A stretch of DNA of 64,000 bases from Microbacterium sp. 18062 (GTDB lineage: Bacteria > Actinomycetota > Actinomycetes > Actinomycetales > Microbacteriaceae), in contig NZ_CACSKB010000001.1 of NCBI RefSeq assembly GCF_902706225.1, positions 173,122 to 237,121 on the forward strand, read 5' to 3'. The position numbers were made by a program, and so were the translations under genes. The notes beneath the pieces are model-generated. The model was not told the DNA's origin. It ran no database searches and saw only the letters and a program-made list of their open reading frames with translations. Positions 34,891-43,038 of the stretch are shown here, one piece after another. Position 1 is the stretch's first letter, and each line of letters begins with the position of its first letter.

Positions 34891-36951
34891 GTGTCCGACA
34901 CCATCACTCCATCCCTCGTCAGTCTCGACGAGGATCTCGGCTCCGACAAAGCCGCCGTCGTCCGTTCGCTCGCCGCGCGCGTCGCCGCCACGGGCCGCGC
35001 GCGCGACGCCGAGGCGCTGTTCGCCGACGCGTGGGCGCGCGAGCAGAAGGACGAGACCGGTCTTCCCGGCGGCATCGCCATCCCGCACGCCAAGAGCTCC
35101 GCGGTCACGGAGGCGTCGCTCGCGTTCGCGCGCCTTGCGCCCGGCGTCGACTTCGGCGCCGACGACGGACCGGCCGATCTCGTGTTCCTGATCGCCGCGC
35201 CGGAGGGGGCGGCCGAGGAGCACCTGGCGGTGCTGTCGAAGCTCGCGCGCAGCCTCATGCAGGACGACTTCACGTCGTCGTTGCGTGCTGCGGCGTCCGC
35301 GGAGGAGGTCGTGCGGATCGTGCGCGCCGCGATCGGCGAAGCCCCCGCAGGCACCGCGCCCGCAGCCGCCCCGGCAGCGGCGGCTCCGGCCGCATCCGCC
35401 GACACACGTCTGCAGATCGACGGCCGTCCCGCCCGCATCGTCGCGGTGACCGCCTGCGCCACCGGCATCGCGCACACCTTCATGGCCGCCGACGCGCTGA
35501 CCGCGGCGGGGGCGGAGGAAGGCATCGAGCTGACTGTCGAGCCGCAGGGCTCGAGCGGGTACAAGGCGCTTCCGCAAGATGTCATCGACAACGCGGACGC
35601 CGTCATCTTCGCCGTCGACGTCGATGTGCGCGAGCCGCAGCGGTTCGGCGGCAAGCCCGTCGTCCGCTCCGGCGTGAAGCGCGGCATCGAGGCGCCTGCG
35701 GCGCTGATCTCCGAGGCCGTCGCCGCCGCGCGCGACTCGAAGTCGGCGCGGGTGAGCGCCGCGGCCGCCTCGTCGGAGGGCAGCTCTGCGGCCCCGCCGA
35801 CGTCGTGGCCCGCCCGCATCCAGCGGATCCTGCTCACCGGCGTCAGCTACATGATCCCGTTCGTCGCCGGCGGTGGTCTGCTCATCGCACTGGGCTTCCT
35901 GTTGGGCGGCTACAACGTCACCGACAACGCCGGGACCGTCATCATCCAGAACTCGCTCTGGAACCTGCCGACCGACGACATCACCTCGCCGCTCGGGCCG
36001 CTCGGGCAGTATCTCGGCTCGGTCGCGTTCATGATCGGTTCCACGTCGATGGGCTTCCTCGTCTCGGCCCTCGCCGGCTACATCGCCTTCGCGATCGCCG
36101 ACCGGCCCGGCATCGCCCCCGGCTTCGTCGCCGGTGCGGTCGCCGTGCTGATGAACGCGGGCTTCATCGGCGGCATCATCGGCGGTCTTCTCGCCGGATT
36201 CATCGCCTGGTGGCTAGGACGGCTCAACCCGCCGCGCTGGCTGCGCGGACTCATGCCGGTGGTCATCATCCCGCTGCTCGGGTCGATCGTCGCCTCGGGG
36301 CTCATGCTCCTGTTCCTCGGCCGCCCGATCGCCTCGCTCATGGAGCTGCTGAACGACGGACTGACGAACCTCGCCGGAACCTCGGGCATCGTGCTCGTCG
36401 GCGTGATCCTGGGACTCATGATGTGCTTCGACCTGGGCGGCCCGGTCAACAAGGTCGCCTATGCGTTCGCCACCGCCGGCCTCGCGAGCGCCTCGACCGG
36501 TGACATCCACGCGGTGCCCTTCCTCATCATGGGTGCGGTCATGGCGGCGGGCATGGTGCCGCCGCTCGCGATGGCGCTCGCCTCGACCGTCCTCGCGAAG
36601 AACGCCTTCACCCCGGTCGAGCGGGAGAACGGCAAGGCGGCCTGGCTGCTCGGTGCCGCGTTCATCAGCGAGGGTGCGATCCCCTTCGCCGCGGCCGACC
36701 CGCTGCGGGTCATCCCTGCCTCGATGGTGGGCGGCGCGGTCACGGGCGGGCTCAGCATGGCGCTCGGCGTGTCGTCGCTGGCTCCGCACGGCGGGATCTT
36801 CGTGCTGTTCGCGATCGACCCGTGGTGGGGCTTCGTGCTCGCCGTCCTGGCGGGCACGGTCGCCACGGCCCTGGTCGTGATCGCTCTGAAGAAGTGGGTG
36901 GGTCGCAAGGAGCTCGCCGAGGCCGAGGCGCCCGTCCCCGTCGCGGCCTGA
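34891..36951 (+). CDS. fruA: fructose PTS transporter EIIABC
   Basis: 686 aa, GTG with GGAGGT upstream. Domains in order: EIIA (residues 1-150, phospho-His H66 in GIAIPHAK), an Ala/Pro linker, EIIB (about 180-275, phospho-Cys C189 in TACATGIAHTFMAADAL), and EIIC (about 310-675, with many membrane helices and VIPLLGSIVASGLMLLFLG). It imports fructose and phosphorylates it at C1 with phosphate from HPr, which is encoded next. Enzyme I is not in the window. Confidence 0.95.
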   Translation: MSDTITPSLVSLDEDLGSDKAAVVRSLAARVAATGRARDAEALFADAWAREQKDETGLPGGIAIPHAKSSAVTEASLAFARLAPGVDFGADDGPADLVFLIAAPEGAAEEHLAVLSKLARSLMQDDFTSSLRAAASAEEVVRIVRAAIGEAPAGTAPAAAPAAAAPAASADTRLQIDGRPARIVAVTACATGIAHTFMAADALTAAGAEEGIELTVEPQGSSGYKALPQDVIDNADAVIFAVDVDVREPQRFGGKPVVRSGVKRGIEAPAALISEAVAAARDSKSARVSAAAASSEGSSAAPPTSWPARIQRILLTGVSYMIPFVAGGGLLIALGFLLGGYNVTDNAGTVIIQNSLWNLPTDDITSPLGPLGQYLGSVAFMIGSTSMGFLVSALAGYIAFAIADRPGIAPGFVAGAVAVLMNAGFIGGIIGGLLAGFIAWWLGRLNPPRWLRGLMPVVIIPLLGSIVASGLMLLFLGRPIASLMELLNDGLTNLAGTSGIVLVGVILGLMMCFDLGGPVNKVAYAFATAGLASASTGDIHAVPFLIMGAVMAAGMVPPLAMALASTVLAKNAFTPVERENGKAAWLLGAAFISEGAIPFAAADPLRVIPASMVGGAVTGGLSMALGVSSLAPHGGIFVLFAIDPWWGFVLAVLAGTVATALVVIALKKWVGRKELAEAEAPVPVAA

Positions 36952-36983
36952 GACGATAGAAGGACAGACGAGAGGAATCACTC

Positions 36984-37253
36984 ATGGCAGAACGTCAGGC
37001 CACCATCGCCAGCAGCTCCGGGCTGCACGCCCGCCCCGCGAAGCTCTTCGTGCAGGCGGTGCAGGAGAAGAAGCTGCCGATCACGATCGCCGCCGCCGGC
37101 GGCCCGGACCTCAACGCGGGAAGCATCCTCTCGCTCATCGGTCTCGGCGCCTCGAAGGGCACGGTCGTCACGCTGAAGGCCGAGGGCGACGGCGCCGACC
37201 AGGCGCTCGACGAGCTCGTCGAGCTTCTCGAGACCGACCTGGACGCTCAGTAG
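36984..37253 (+). CDS. ptsH: phosphocarrier protein HPr
   Basis: 89 aa. The phosphorylation site is H15 in SSGLHARPAKLF. The region around position 46 (NAGSILSLIGLGASKG) is where HPr kinase acts in firmicutes; its Ser is present, but actinobacteria lack that kinase in general. It passes phosphate from Enzyme I to FruA. Located 32 nt after fruA and followed by a strong terminator, so it closes the operon. Confidence 0.94.
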   Translation: MAERQATIASSSGLHARPAKLFVQAVQEKKLPITIAAAGGPDLNAGSILSLIGLGASKGTVVTLKAEGDGADQALDELVELLETDLDAQ

Positions 37254-37268
37254 TCCCGAGACTCGACA

Positions 37269-37312
37269 CGACGACGGATGCCGCGGCCCCAGGGTCGCGG
37301 CATCCGTCGTCG
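37269..37312 (+). terminator. terminator of the fructose operon
   Basis: A perfect 17-bp stem (37269-37285 with 37296-37312) with a 10-nt loop. There is no clear T run, as is common in high-GC actinobacteria. Confidence 0.8.
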
Positions 37313-37399
37313 TATGGCCGCCGCCGGTGAGACCTTTCGTCGATCTTCGTCTCGGAGCTGTGCTCCTCGCTCAGGGACCGGGAAGACGAGACTTCCGCA

Positions 37400-38038
37400 T
37401 CATAGCTCCGTGCTGTCGCCCGGGTCGAGGGTGAGCAGTTCCCCGCCGCCCTGCTCGACGGCCCAGCGCAGTCGTGCGCGGCCCATGTCGCGTCCGGCGA
37501 CCGACAGGGTCATGTCGTGCGTGCCGAAGACCTGCCGGGGCGCGACGGCGAGGACGAAGTCCATCGCGTCGCCGATCTTCAGCCACGGCGCGCCCACCGG
37601 GGCGGCGAGCAGCGTGACGGATGCGCCCTTGGGCACGGCGTAGGAGTCACCGGGGTAGTAAAGCGCGTCGTCGACGAGCACACCGACGTTGTCGACGATC
37701 GGGATGCTCTCGTGGATGACCGCGTGGCGCCCGCCGAAGAACTCGAGGTGGAAGGGGTCGATGTCGATCGAGTCTCCGGGGGAGACGACCGTGATGTCGT
37801 AGCCGGGGGCCGCGTGTGCGACGCCCTCCGGCGCGACGATCGGAATGCCGGGGTTCGTGGCCAGTAGACGGTCGAGGTGCTCGGCGGTCCAGTGGTCGGG
37901 ATGCTCGTGTGTGATGACAATGCCGACGACGTGCTCGGCGTCGTCGAGGGGGCTGGTGAAGGACCCCGGGTCGACGATCAGTCGCCGGCCCTGCTTCTCG
38001 AGGGTCAACGCGGCGTGCTCGTGCTTGGTGACTCGCAT
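37400..38038 (-). CDS. MBL-fold metallo-hydrolase (UlaG-like)
   Basis: 212 aa from ATG 38038. The metal motif is THEHPDHWT (HxHxDH), with later Asp/His ligands in YYPGDS and FGTHD. It starts RVTKHEHAALTLEKQGRRLIVDPGSF, the usual first strands of small beta-lactamase-fold hydrolases of the UlaG/YtnP type. Substrate is not predictable; some act on cyclic phosphodiesters or lactones. It is a single gene, converging on the fructose operon terminator. Confidence 0.88.
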   Translation of the reverse strand: MRVTKHEHAALTLEKQGRRLIVDPGSFTSPLDDAEHVVGIVITHEHPDHWTAEHLDRLLATNPGIPIVAPEGVAHAAPGYDITVVSPGDSIDIDPFHLEFFGGRHAVIHESIPIVDNVGVLVDDALYYPGDSYAVPKGASVTLLAAPVGAPWLKIGDAMDFVLAVAPRQVFGTHDMTLSVAGRDMGRARLRWAVEQGGGELLTLDPGDSTEL

Positions 38039-38099
38039 GCGCCGAGTCAACTCTCCTCGGGGCGGATCCGGCAACCCGGTTCGTCGTCCGTGCCTCGAT

Positions 38100-38129
38100 T
38101 TGTCTCCCTCGTGAGACTCGTGGCATAAT
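38100..38129 (+). promoter_or_regulatory. tRNA-Glu promoter
   Basis: TTGTCT (38100-38105) and CATAAT (38124-38129) are 18 nt apart and end 17 nt before the tRNA. It is the best sigma-70-type promoter in the window. Confidence 0.6.
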
Positions 38130-38146
38130 CGAACGGTTGCCTGATC

Positions 38147-38222
38147 GGCCCCATCGTATAGCGGCCTAGTACGCCGCCCTCTCACGGCGGTAACGCGGGT
38201 TCGAATCCCGCTGGGGTCACCA
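38147..38222 (+). tRNA. tRNA-Glu (anticodon CTC)
   Basis: A 76-nt cloverleaf including encoded CCA. Acceptor strands GGCCCCA and TGGGGTC pair, with discriminator A. The anticodon stem CCGCC/GGCGG holds the loop CTCTCAC with anticodon CTC. The T arm is GCGGG-TTCGAAT-CCCGC. Its own promoter lies upstream and a terminator downstream. Confidence 0.96.
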
Positions 38223-38224
38223 AC

Positions 38225-38261
38225 ACAGAGAAAGCCCGTCCAATGGACGGGCTTTCTCTGT
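38225..38261 (+). terminator. terminator after tRNA-Glu
   Basis: A 17-bp perfect stem (38225-38241 with 38245-38261) around AAT, followed by TCC. Typical of tRNA terminators. Confidence 0.85.
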
Positions 38262-38288
38262 TCCCACCCCGCATCCTCCCCCATCCGC

Positions 38289-38366
38289 CGAACCCACACA
38301 TCCGCGTCGAACCCACACGAATCGGGCGCCTTCAGCATGTGGGTTCGGCAGTTGGATGTGGGTTCG
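38289..38366. repeat. four copies of the motif CGAACCCACA in an inverted layout
   Basis: CGAACCCACA at 38289-38298 and 38308-38317; its complement TGTGGGTTCG at 38338-38347 and 38357-38366. The four copies form nested stems, and the two inter-copy distances are both 19 nt start to start. This looks like an extragenic repeat (REP-like) element. Confidence 0.75.
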
Positions 38367-38425
38367 GGTGACGTGGGCGGGCGACGGTCGCGCTCGCGGG
38401 TTCGGGCCTGAGAGGGGTGGAGGGC

Positions 38426-39368
38426 ATGAGCCGTCTCCCGGATGCGGGCACGTACGATCTCGACGCGCTGCGCGACCGGGTGCGCGCGGAGCACGGGGGA
38501 GCGGTGGACGACAGCATCCCCCAGCTCGCGGATGCCGACGCGGAGTTGTGCGGGATCGCGATCGCGCTGCCGGACGGCCGTGTGCGCGCCAGCGCGCAGG
38601 CCGACGTGCTCTTCAGCGTGCAGTCGGCCGTCAAGCCGTTCCTGTTCGCCCTCGCGCTTCTCGACACCGACGGCGCGGCGCTCGACCGCATCGGCATCGA
38701 ACCCACCGGCGAGGCGTTTGACGCCATCAAGCTCGAGAGCGGCACGGGCAAGCCGCCGAACCCCGTGGTGAACGCCGGCGCGCTGCTGACGGCTGCTCTG
38801 GTCGACGGGGGAGACGTCGAGGGACGCAACGACCGGATCCGGCGTGGTCTGGCAGCCTTCGCGGGCCGGGACCTCGACGTCGACGAGGGGATCGCCCGCA
38901 GCGAGCACCTGCTCGGCGACCGCAACCATGCCCTCGCGCATCTCATGCGCGCCGAGGGCACCCTGCATGTCGGAGCCGACGACGCGGTCTCCGTCTACGC
39001 GCGAGCCTGCGCCACGCATCGTAGATGCCGAGGCTCTCGCCGTCATGGGAGCCACCCTCGCGTGCGGCGGCGTGAACCCGATGTCGGGGGAGCGTGTGGT
39101 GCCGACCGAGGTCGCCCGCGATGTCGTGGCGGTCATGGCCGCCTGCGGCGTGTACGACGGCTCGGGCCGGTGGATGCGAAGCGTCGGGGTGCCCGCGAAG
39201 TCGAGCGTCTCGGGGGCGATCGTGCTCTCCGTGGCCGACACGCTCGGTGCCGCCGTCGTCAGCCCTCCGCTCGACGAGCGGGGCACGAGCGTCCGGGGCC
39301 GCATCGCCAGCGAGATCCTCAGCGTGGACCTCGACCTGCACGTGTTCGGCTCCCGCACCCGCGACTGA
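38426..39368 (+). pseudogene. glsA: glutaminase gene with a +1 frameshift
   Basis: From ATG 38426 the frame gives a normal glutaminase N-terminus: FSVQSAVKPFLFALAL with the Ser-x-x-Lys pair, ESGTGKPPNPVVNAGALLT and NHALAHLMRAEGTL. After YARACA (about 39013) the frame goes wrong. The next frame continues with IVDAEALAVMGATLACGGVNP, GERVVPTEVARDV and SVSGAIVLSVADTLGA, ending FGSRTRD. Dropping the A at 39014 would restore one protein of about 313 aa, the family length. The enzyme would hydrolyse glutamine to glutamate. Sequencing error and recent mutation are both possible. Confidence 0.85.
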
Positions 39369-39433
39369 TCCGACAGCGTCCATCCTGCGGTAGCTGGATC
39401 CTCCCGGGTGCTCGTCGACCGAGGTCGCTCTCC

Positions 39434-39483
39434 ATGTCTCATTTGTGCAGGCGTAGAGCATCGTTGCGCTGCACAACTGAGAC
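39434..39483. repeat. long imperfect inverted repeat
   Basis: 16-nt arms TGTCTCATTTGTGCAG (39434-39449) and CTGCACAACTGAGACA (39468-39483) differ at one base and enclose an 18-nt loop. It lies between two convergent genes and may be a bidirectional terminator or an extragenic repeat. Confidence 0.75.
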
Positions 39484-39517
39484 ACGGAGCGGGTGGGTGG
39501 GACGAACGTCCGCGTGC

Positions 39518-41260
39518 CTACGCCGGGGCGGTCGCCCCGCCCTCACCGGACGAGGATACGGCCGCCCCGGCGAGCAGCTGTTCGCGCACCTGCCGGCGCA
39601 GCACCTTGCCGATGAGCGATCTCGGAAGGTCCTCGACGGCCACGATGCGCCGGGGCACCTTGTACGCCGCGAGCCGGGTGCGGCAGTGGTCGCGGAGCCC
39701 GTCGACGTCGAGAGCGGCGCCGTCGCGCAGCACGACCGCGGCGGCCACGTCCTCGCCACCGCTCGAACGGGGCAGCGCGACGACCGCCGCCGCCACGACG
39801 TCGGGGTGGGTCTCCAGCGCATCCTCGACCTCGGTGGGCGACACGTTGAAGCCCCCGGTGATGATGAGCTCCTTCAGCCGGTCGACGATCGTCACGAAAC
39901 CGTCGGACGAGACGGTCGCGATGTCGCCGGTGCGCAGCCAGCCATCCGGGAGCAGGGTCTCGGCGCTCTCGGCGGAGCGGTTCCAGTACCCCTGGAAGAC
40001 CTGTGGTCCGCGGATGAGCAGCTCGCCGGCCTCGCCGAGCGGGCGGTCGGCGGCCGGATCGTCGGGGTCGACCACGCGGATCTCGGTGCTGGGAAAGGGC
40101 ACACCCACGGTGCCGGGCCGACGCGTCGGCCCGATCGGGTTCCCGAGCGCGACCGGGGAGGTCTCGGTCATGCCGTATCCCTCGACGAGGAGGCCGCCCG
40201 TCGCCTCCTCCCAGCGGGCCACCGTCGCGACCGGCAGGCTCATCGCTCCGGAGATCGCGAACCGGATGGTGGAGAGTTCGATCGTGCCACGCGATGCGGC
40301 GCGGGCGAGCTGGTCGTAGATTGGAGGCACGGCCGGGAAGAAGGTCGGAGGGCTCGAGCGGGCCGCATCCGTCACGAGTCCCAGGTCGAACTTCGGGAAG
40401 AGCACGAGCTTCGCGCCGATGCTCATCGCGAACGTGAGGCACAGCGTCATGCCGTACGCATGGAACAGCGGCAGCACCCCGTAGAAGGTCTCCTCGCCCT
40501 CCACGAGTCCCGGCACCCACGCGCGCCCCTGCATGGCGTTCGCGCGCAGGTTCGCGTGGGTCAGGATCGCGCCCTTCGGCGTGCCCGTGGTGCCGCTCGT
40601 GTACTGGAGCAGGGCGATGTCGTCGAGCGCGGGGCCGGCGACGCGGGAGGAGAGCCGGCGGTGATCGATCAGCTTCTTCCAGCTGATCGGATGCTTCGCG
40701 GTCGGTGTGCTCGTCAGCTGCGCCCGTGAGGCGCGGGCCTTGGGGATCGGCAGGCGCAGGAGCAGACGCTTGCCGAACGGCAGCGCCTCGGTGATGTCGA
40801 CGCTGACGATGCGTTCGACGTGGAGATCCGCCGGAAAATCGGCGACGGTGTCGACCGTCTTGTCCCAGACGATCGCGAAGCGTGCACCGTGATCCTCGAA
40901 CTGATGCCGGAGCTCACGCGCCGTGTAGAGCGGGTTGTGCTCGACGACGATCGCGCCGAGGCGGAGCGCTGCGTAGAAGGCCACGACGTGCTGCGGGCAG
41001 TTCGGGAGCACGATGGCGACGCGGTCGCCCTTCTCCACGCCGAGGCGGCGCAATCCCTCGGCGGCTCGGTCGATCTGGTCTCCCAGCGTCCGGTAGCTCG
41101 TCACCGCACCGAAGAACTCGAGCGCAGGACGCCGTCCGTACGCGGCGACGCTCTCGGCGATCATCTCCGGAAGGGTCTGCGTGGGCGCATCGATCTCGGC
41201 GGAGACGCCCTCGGCGTAGGCGTCCAGCCACATCTTCGACTCGTATGGATTGCTCGACAT
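39518..41260 (-). CDS. long-chain fatty acid-CoA ligase (AMP-forming)
   Basis: 580 aa from ATG 41260; the open frame upstream is not protein-like. AMP-binding motifs: YTSGTTGTPKGAILTHANL, YGMTETSPVALGNP, GWLRTGDIATVSSDGFVTIVDRLKELIITGGFNVSPTEVE, and the catalytic Lys in DLPRSLIGKVLRR. It activates fatty acids to acyl-CoA via acyl-AMP. Close to FadD of actinobacteria in length and motifs. No other beta-oxidation gene is adjacent. Confidence 0.92.
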   Translation of the reverse strand: MSSNPYESKMWLDAYAEGVSAEIDAPTQTLPEMIAESVAAYGRRPALEFFGAVTSYRTLGDQIDRAAEGLRRLGVEKGDRVAIVLPNCPQHVVAFYAALRLGAIVVEHNPLYTARELRHQFEDHGARFAIVWDKTVDTVADFPADLHVERIVSVDITEALPFGKRLLLRLPIPKARASRAQLTSTPTAKHPISWKKLIDHRRLSSRVAGPALDDIALLQYTSGTTGTPKGAILTHANLRANAMQGRAWVPGLVEGEETFYGVLPLFHAYGMTLCLTFAMSIGAKLVLFPKFDLGLVTDAARSSPPTFFPAVPPIYDQLARAASRGTIELSTIRFAISGAMSLPVATVARWEEATGGLLVEGYGMTETSPVALGNPIGPTRRPGTVGVPFPSTEIRVVDPDDPAADRPLGEAGELLIRGPQVFQGYWNRSAESAETLLPDGWLRTGDIATVSSDGFVTIVDRLKELIITGGFNVSPTEVEDALETHPDVVAAAVVALPRSSGGEDVAAAVVLRDGAALDVDGLRDHCRTRLAAYKVPRRIVAVEDLPRSLIGKVLRRQVREQLLAGAAVSSSGEGGATAPA

Positions 41261-41319
41261 GCTCTCATCCTGCCTGCAAGCGCCTCCGTCTGCTCGACGC
41301 GCGCGGGGTCGGACGGGGA

Positions 41320-41922
41320 TCAGCGCGTGTGCGCGACGCGCAGCCGGGCCAGATCTCCCAGGCCGACGATCGCGGCAAGCGGCTTCAGCAGGGCGATCTC
41401 TCCGACGCGGTGCTCCCGGGCACGTCGGAGACGACGGGCGAGATCCGGGCGAAGCCTCCACAAGCAGGCTCGCCCTTTCTCTGCGTGCAGGGAGTTGGAC
41501 ACGATCTTGATCGTGCCCGCGTCTTCGACGAGCGGGATCGCGTTCCGGATGTTCTCCCACGTGGTGGTGCTCTCCGCCTCGAGCCGGATCGGCCCGGTGT
41601 AGCCGCGCTCGCGCGCGTAGGCGGCCATCAGCTCCGCTTCCGCGACGACCCCGGCGACCCGGCCGCCGCAGAGCACCAGGACTCGTTCGGCGGCATCGGA
41701 GTCGAACGAGCGCAGGCCTGCTCGTACCCGATAGCGGTTCACGTAGTTGGCGCGCCTGCCGCGATTCCGGTAGCCGAGAACGACGACCGCCTCGGTCGTG
41801 GTCGGTGCGATGTCGGAACTGTCGCCCAGGCGACGTCCGCTCGCCCGCCGATGCACGAACTCGGCCCAGGCGAGAACGCACGCGGCGACCGCCGGAGCGA
41901 CGAGGAGGGCACGCAACCACAT
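41320..41922 (-). CDS. YdcF/SanA-like (DUF218) membrane-anchored protein
   Basis: 200 aa from ATG 41922. One N-terminal hydrophobic anchor (WLRALLVAPAVAACVLAWA) precedes a DUF218 domain: TEAVVVLGYRNRG, RVLVLCGGRVAGVVAEAELMAAYARE, LEAESTTTWENIRNAI and TIKIVSNSLHAEKGR. Members are linked to cell-envelope integrity (SanA, YdcF), with no firm enzyme activity. The stop is 59 nt from the ligase gene start, so they may form one transcript. Confidence 0.8.
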   Translation of the reverse strand: MWLRALLVAPAVAACVLAWAEFVHRRASGRRLGDSSDIAPTTTEAVVVLGYRNRGRRANYVNRYRVRAGLRSFDSDAAERVLVLCGGRVAGVVAEAELMAAYARERGYTGPIRLEAESTTTWENIRNAIPLVEDAGTIKIVSNSLHAEKGRACLWRLRPDLARRLRRAREHRVGEIALLKPLAAIVGLGDLARLRVAHTR

Positions 41923-41968
41923 CCGGTGAGCGTACCCTCGACGATCCGGACCGCCACGGCTCAGGGCG

Positions 41969-41974
41969 TAGGCT
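41969..41974 (+). promoter_or_regulatory. -10 box TAGGCT before the YaeQ gene
   Basis: TAGGCT ends 8 nt before ATG 41983, so the transcript has essentially no leader. Confidence 0.5.
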
Positions 41975-41982
41975 CGGACGCT

Positions 41983-42522
41983 ATGGCCCTCGGCGCGACG
42001 ATCCACACCTTCGCGGTGCAGCTGGCCGACGTCGACCGCGGCGTCTACGACGAGGTCCTGCTCCGGGTGGCGCGGCATCCGTCGGAGACCGACTCCTACA
42101 TGATGACGCGCGTGCTGGCGTACTGCCTCGAGTACGCAGAGGGGATCGCCTTCAGCGAGGGGATATCGTCGACCGACGAACCGGCGGTGCTGGTGCGCGA
42201 CCCCACCGGCAGCATCGTCTCCTGGATCGAAGTGGGAGCGCCCGACGCCGCCCGCCTGCATCACGGCAGCAAGCTCGCGGAGCGCACCGTGGTCTACACG
42301 CACCGCGACCCCGCGAAGGTGATGGCACCCTGGGCCGGCAAGCGCATCCACCGTGCCGATGAGATCGTCGTGCACAGCTTCGAGCCCGGTTTCGTCGACG
42401 CCGCCGTGGCGGCGCTCGAACGCCGCAACACGATGACCCTGTCGATCACGGAGCGCCGGCTCTATCTCGATCTGAACGACACGACGCTGAGCTCGGCGAT
42501 CCACGAGCACCGCATCGGCTAG
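41983..42522 (+). CDS. YaeQ family protein
   Basis: 179 aa. Family marks: IHTFAVQLADVDRGVYDEVLLRVARHPSETDSYMMTRVLAYCLEY, then DEPAVLVRDPTGSIVSWIEVGAPDAARLHHGSK, a PD-(D/E)xK-like core. YaeQ has a nuclease-like fold, but its activity is unknown; early reports tie it to transcription elongation in enterics. It is a single leaderless gene. Confidence 0.9.
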   Translation: MALGATIHTFAVQLADVDRGVYDEVLLRVARHPSETDSYMMTRVLAYCLEYAEGIAFSEGISSTDEPAVLVRDPTGSIVSWIEVGAPDAARLHHGSKLAERTVVYTHRDPAKVMAPWAGKRIHRADEIVVHSFEPGFVDAAVAALERRNTMTLSITERRLYLDLNDTTLSSAIHEHRIG

Positions 42523-42613
42523 TGCGGTCGTCGTACCCGGGCGGAGGCCGGGATCATCCTCTCGACGGATGCGGATGATCCCTTCGGTGGATGCGCGCCG
42601 CGGGAGTGCTCCG

Positions 42614-42619
42614 TAGCGT
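42614..42619 (+). promoter_or_regulatory. -10 box TAGCGT, leaderless start
   Basis: TAGCGT ends 7 nt before GTG 42627, the start chosen for the small membrane protein. Confidence 0.4.
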
Positions 42620-42626
42620 CGAGACC

Positions 42627-42815
42627 GTGATCGACACCACCGTTACGCCCACCGCATCCGATGGATCCGCGACGCGCCGTGCACTGCCGCCGCTGGCCGC
42701 GGCACTCCTCGCGATCGCCGGCAACGTTCTCGTCCTGACGATCCTCTTCGCCGCTGTCGCCACGGTGCTCGTCGCCGGGATCGTCGTCTTCGCTCCGGTG
42801 CTCGCCGGGGTCTGA
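42627..42815 (+). CDS. small membrane protein (62 aa)
   Basis: GTG 42627, 7 nt after a -10 box. The protein is VIDTTVTPTASDG, a short basic stretch, then about 35 strongly hydrophobic residues that could span the membrane once or as a tight hairpin. It is not recognised. An ATG at 42591 in frame would lie upstream of the -10 and is less likely. Confidence 0.5.
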   Translation: MIDTTVTPTASDGSATRRALPPLAAALLAIAGNVLVLTILFAAVATVLVAGIVVFAPVLAGV

Positions 42816-42851
42816 TGCGGACGACGATCCGAACCCCGGCCGCTGAGCCGC

Positions 42852-43023
42852 GGTCAGCCGGTCGCGTGGGGGACTCCGCGCGCGCGAGCGCACGGGCGGC
42901 GTGCGGTGCGTCGACCATCTCCGGGCTGTCGGCGGCCAACTCCAGAAAACCCGACAACGCCATCAACGGGTTCCGCAGGTCGTGACTGACCTGACCGGCG
43001 AAGTGGGCGAGGCCCCAGGATAT
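42852..43023 (-). pseudogene. fragment of a sensor histidine kinase
   Basis: The minus strand reads SWGLAHFAGQVSHDLRNP-LMALSGFLELAADSPEM, an HisKA H-box (SHDLRNPL) with the following helix. There is no start codon upstream, and after about 50 residues the similarity stops. No ATPase domain or response regulator is nearby. It is a leftover of a deleted two-component gene. Confidence 0.65.
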
Positions 43024-43038
43024 CGATCGCGACGGACC

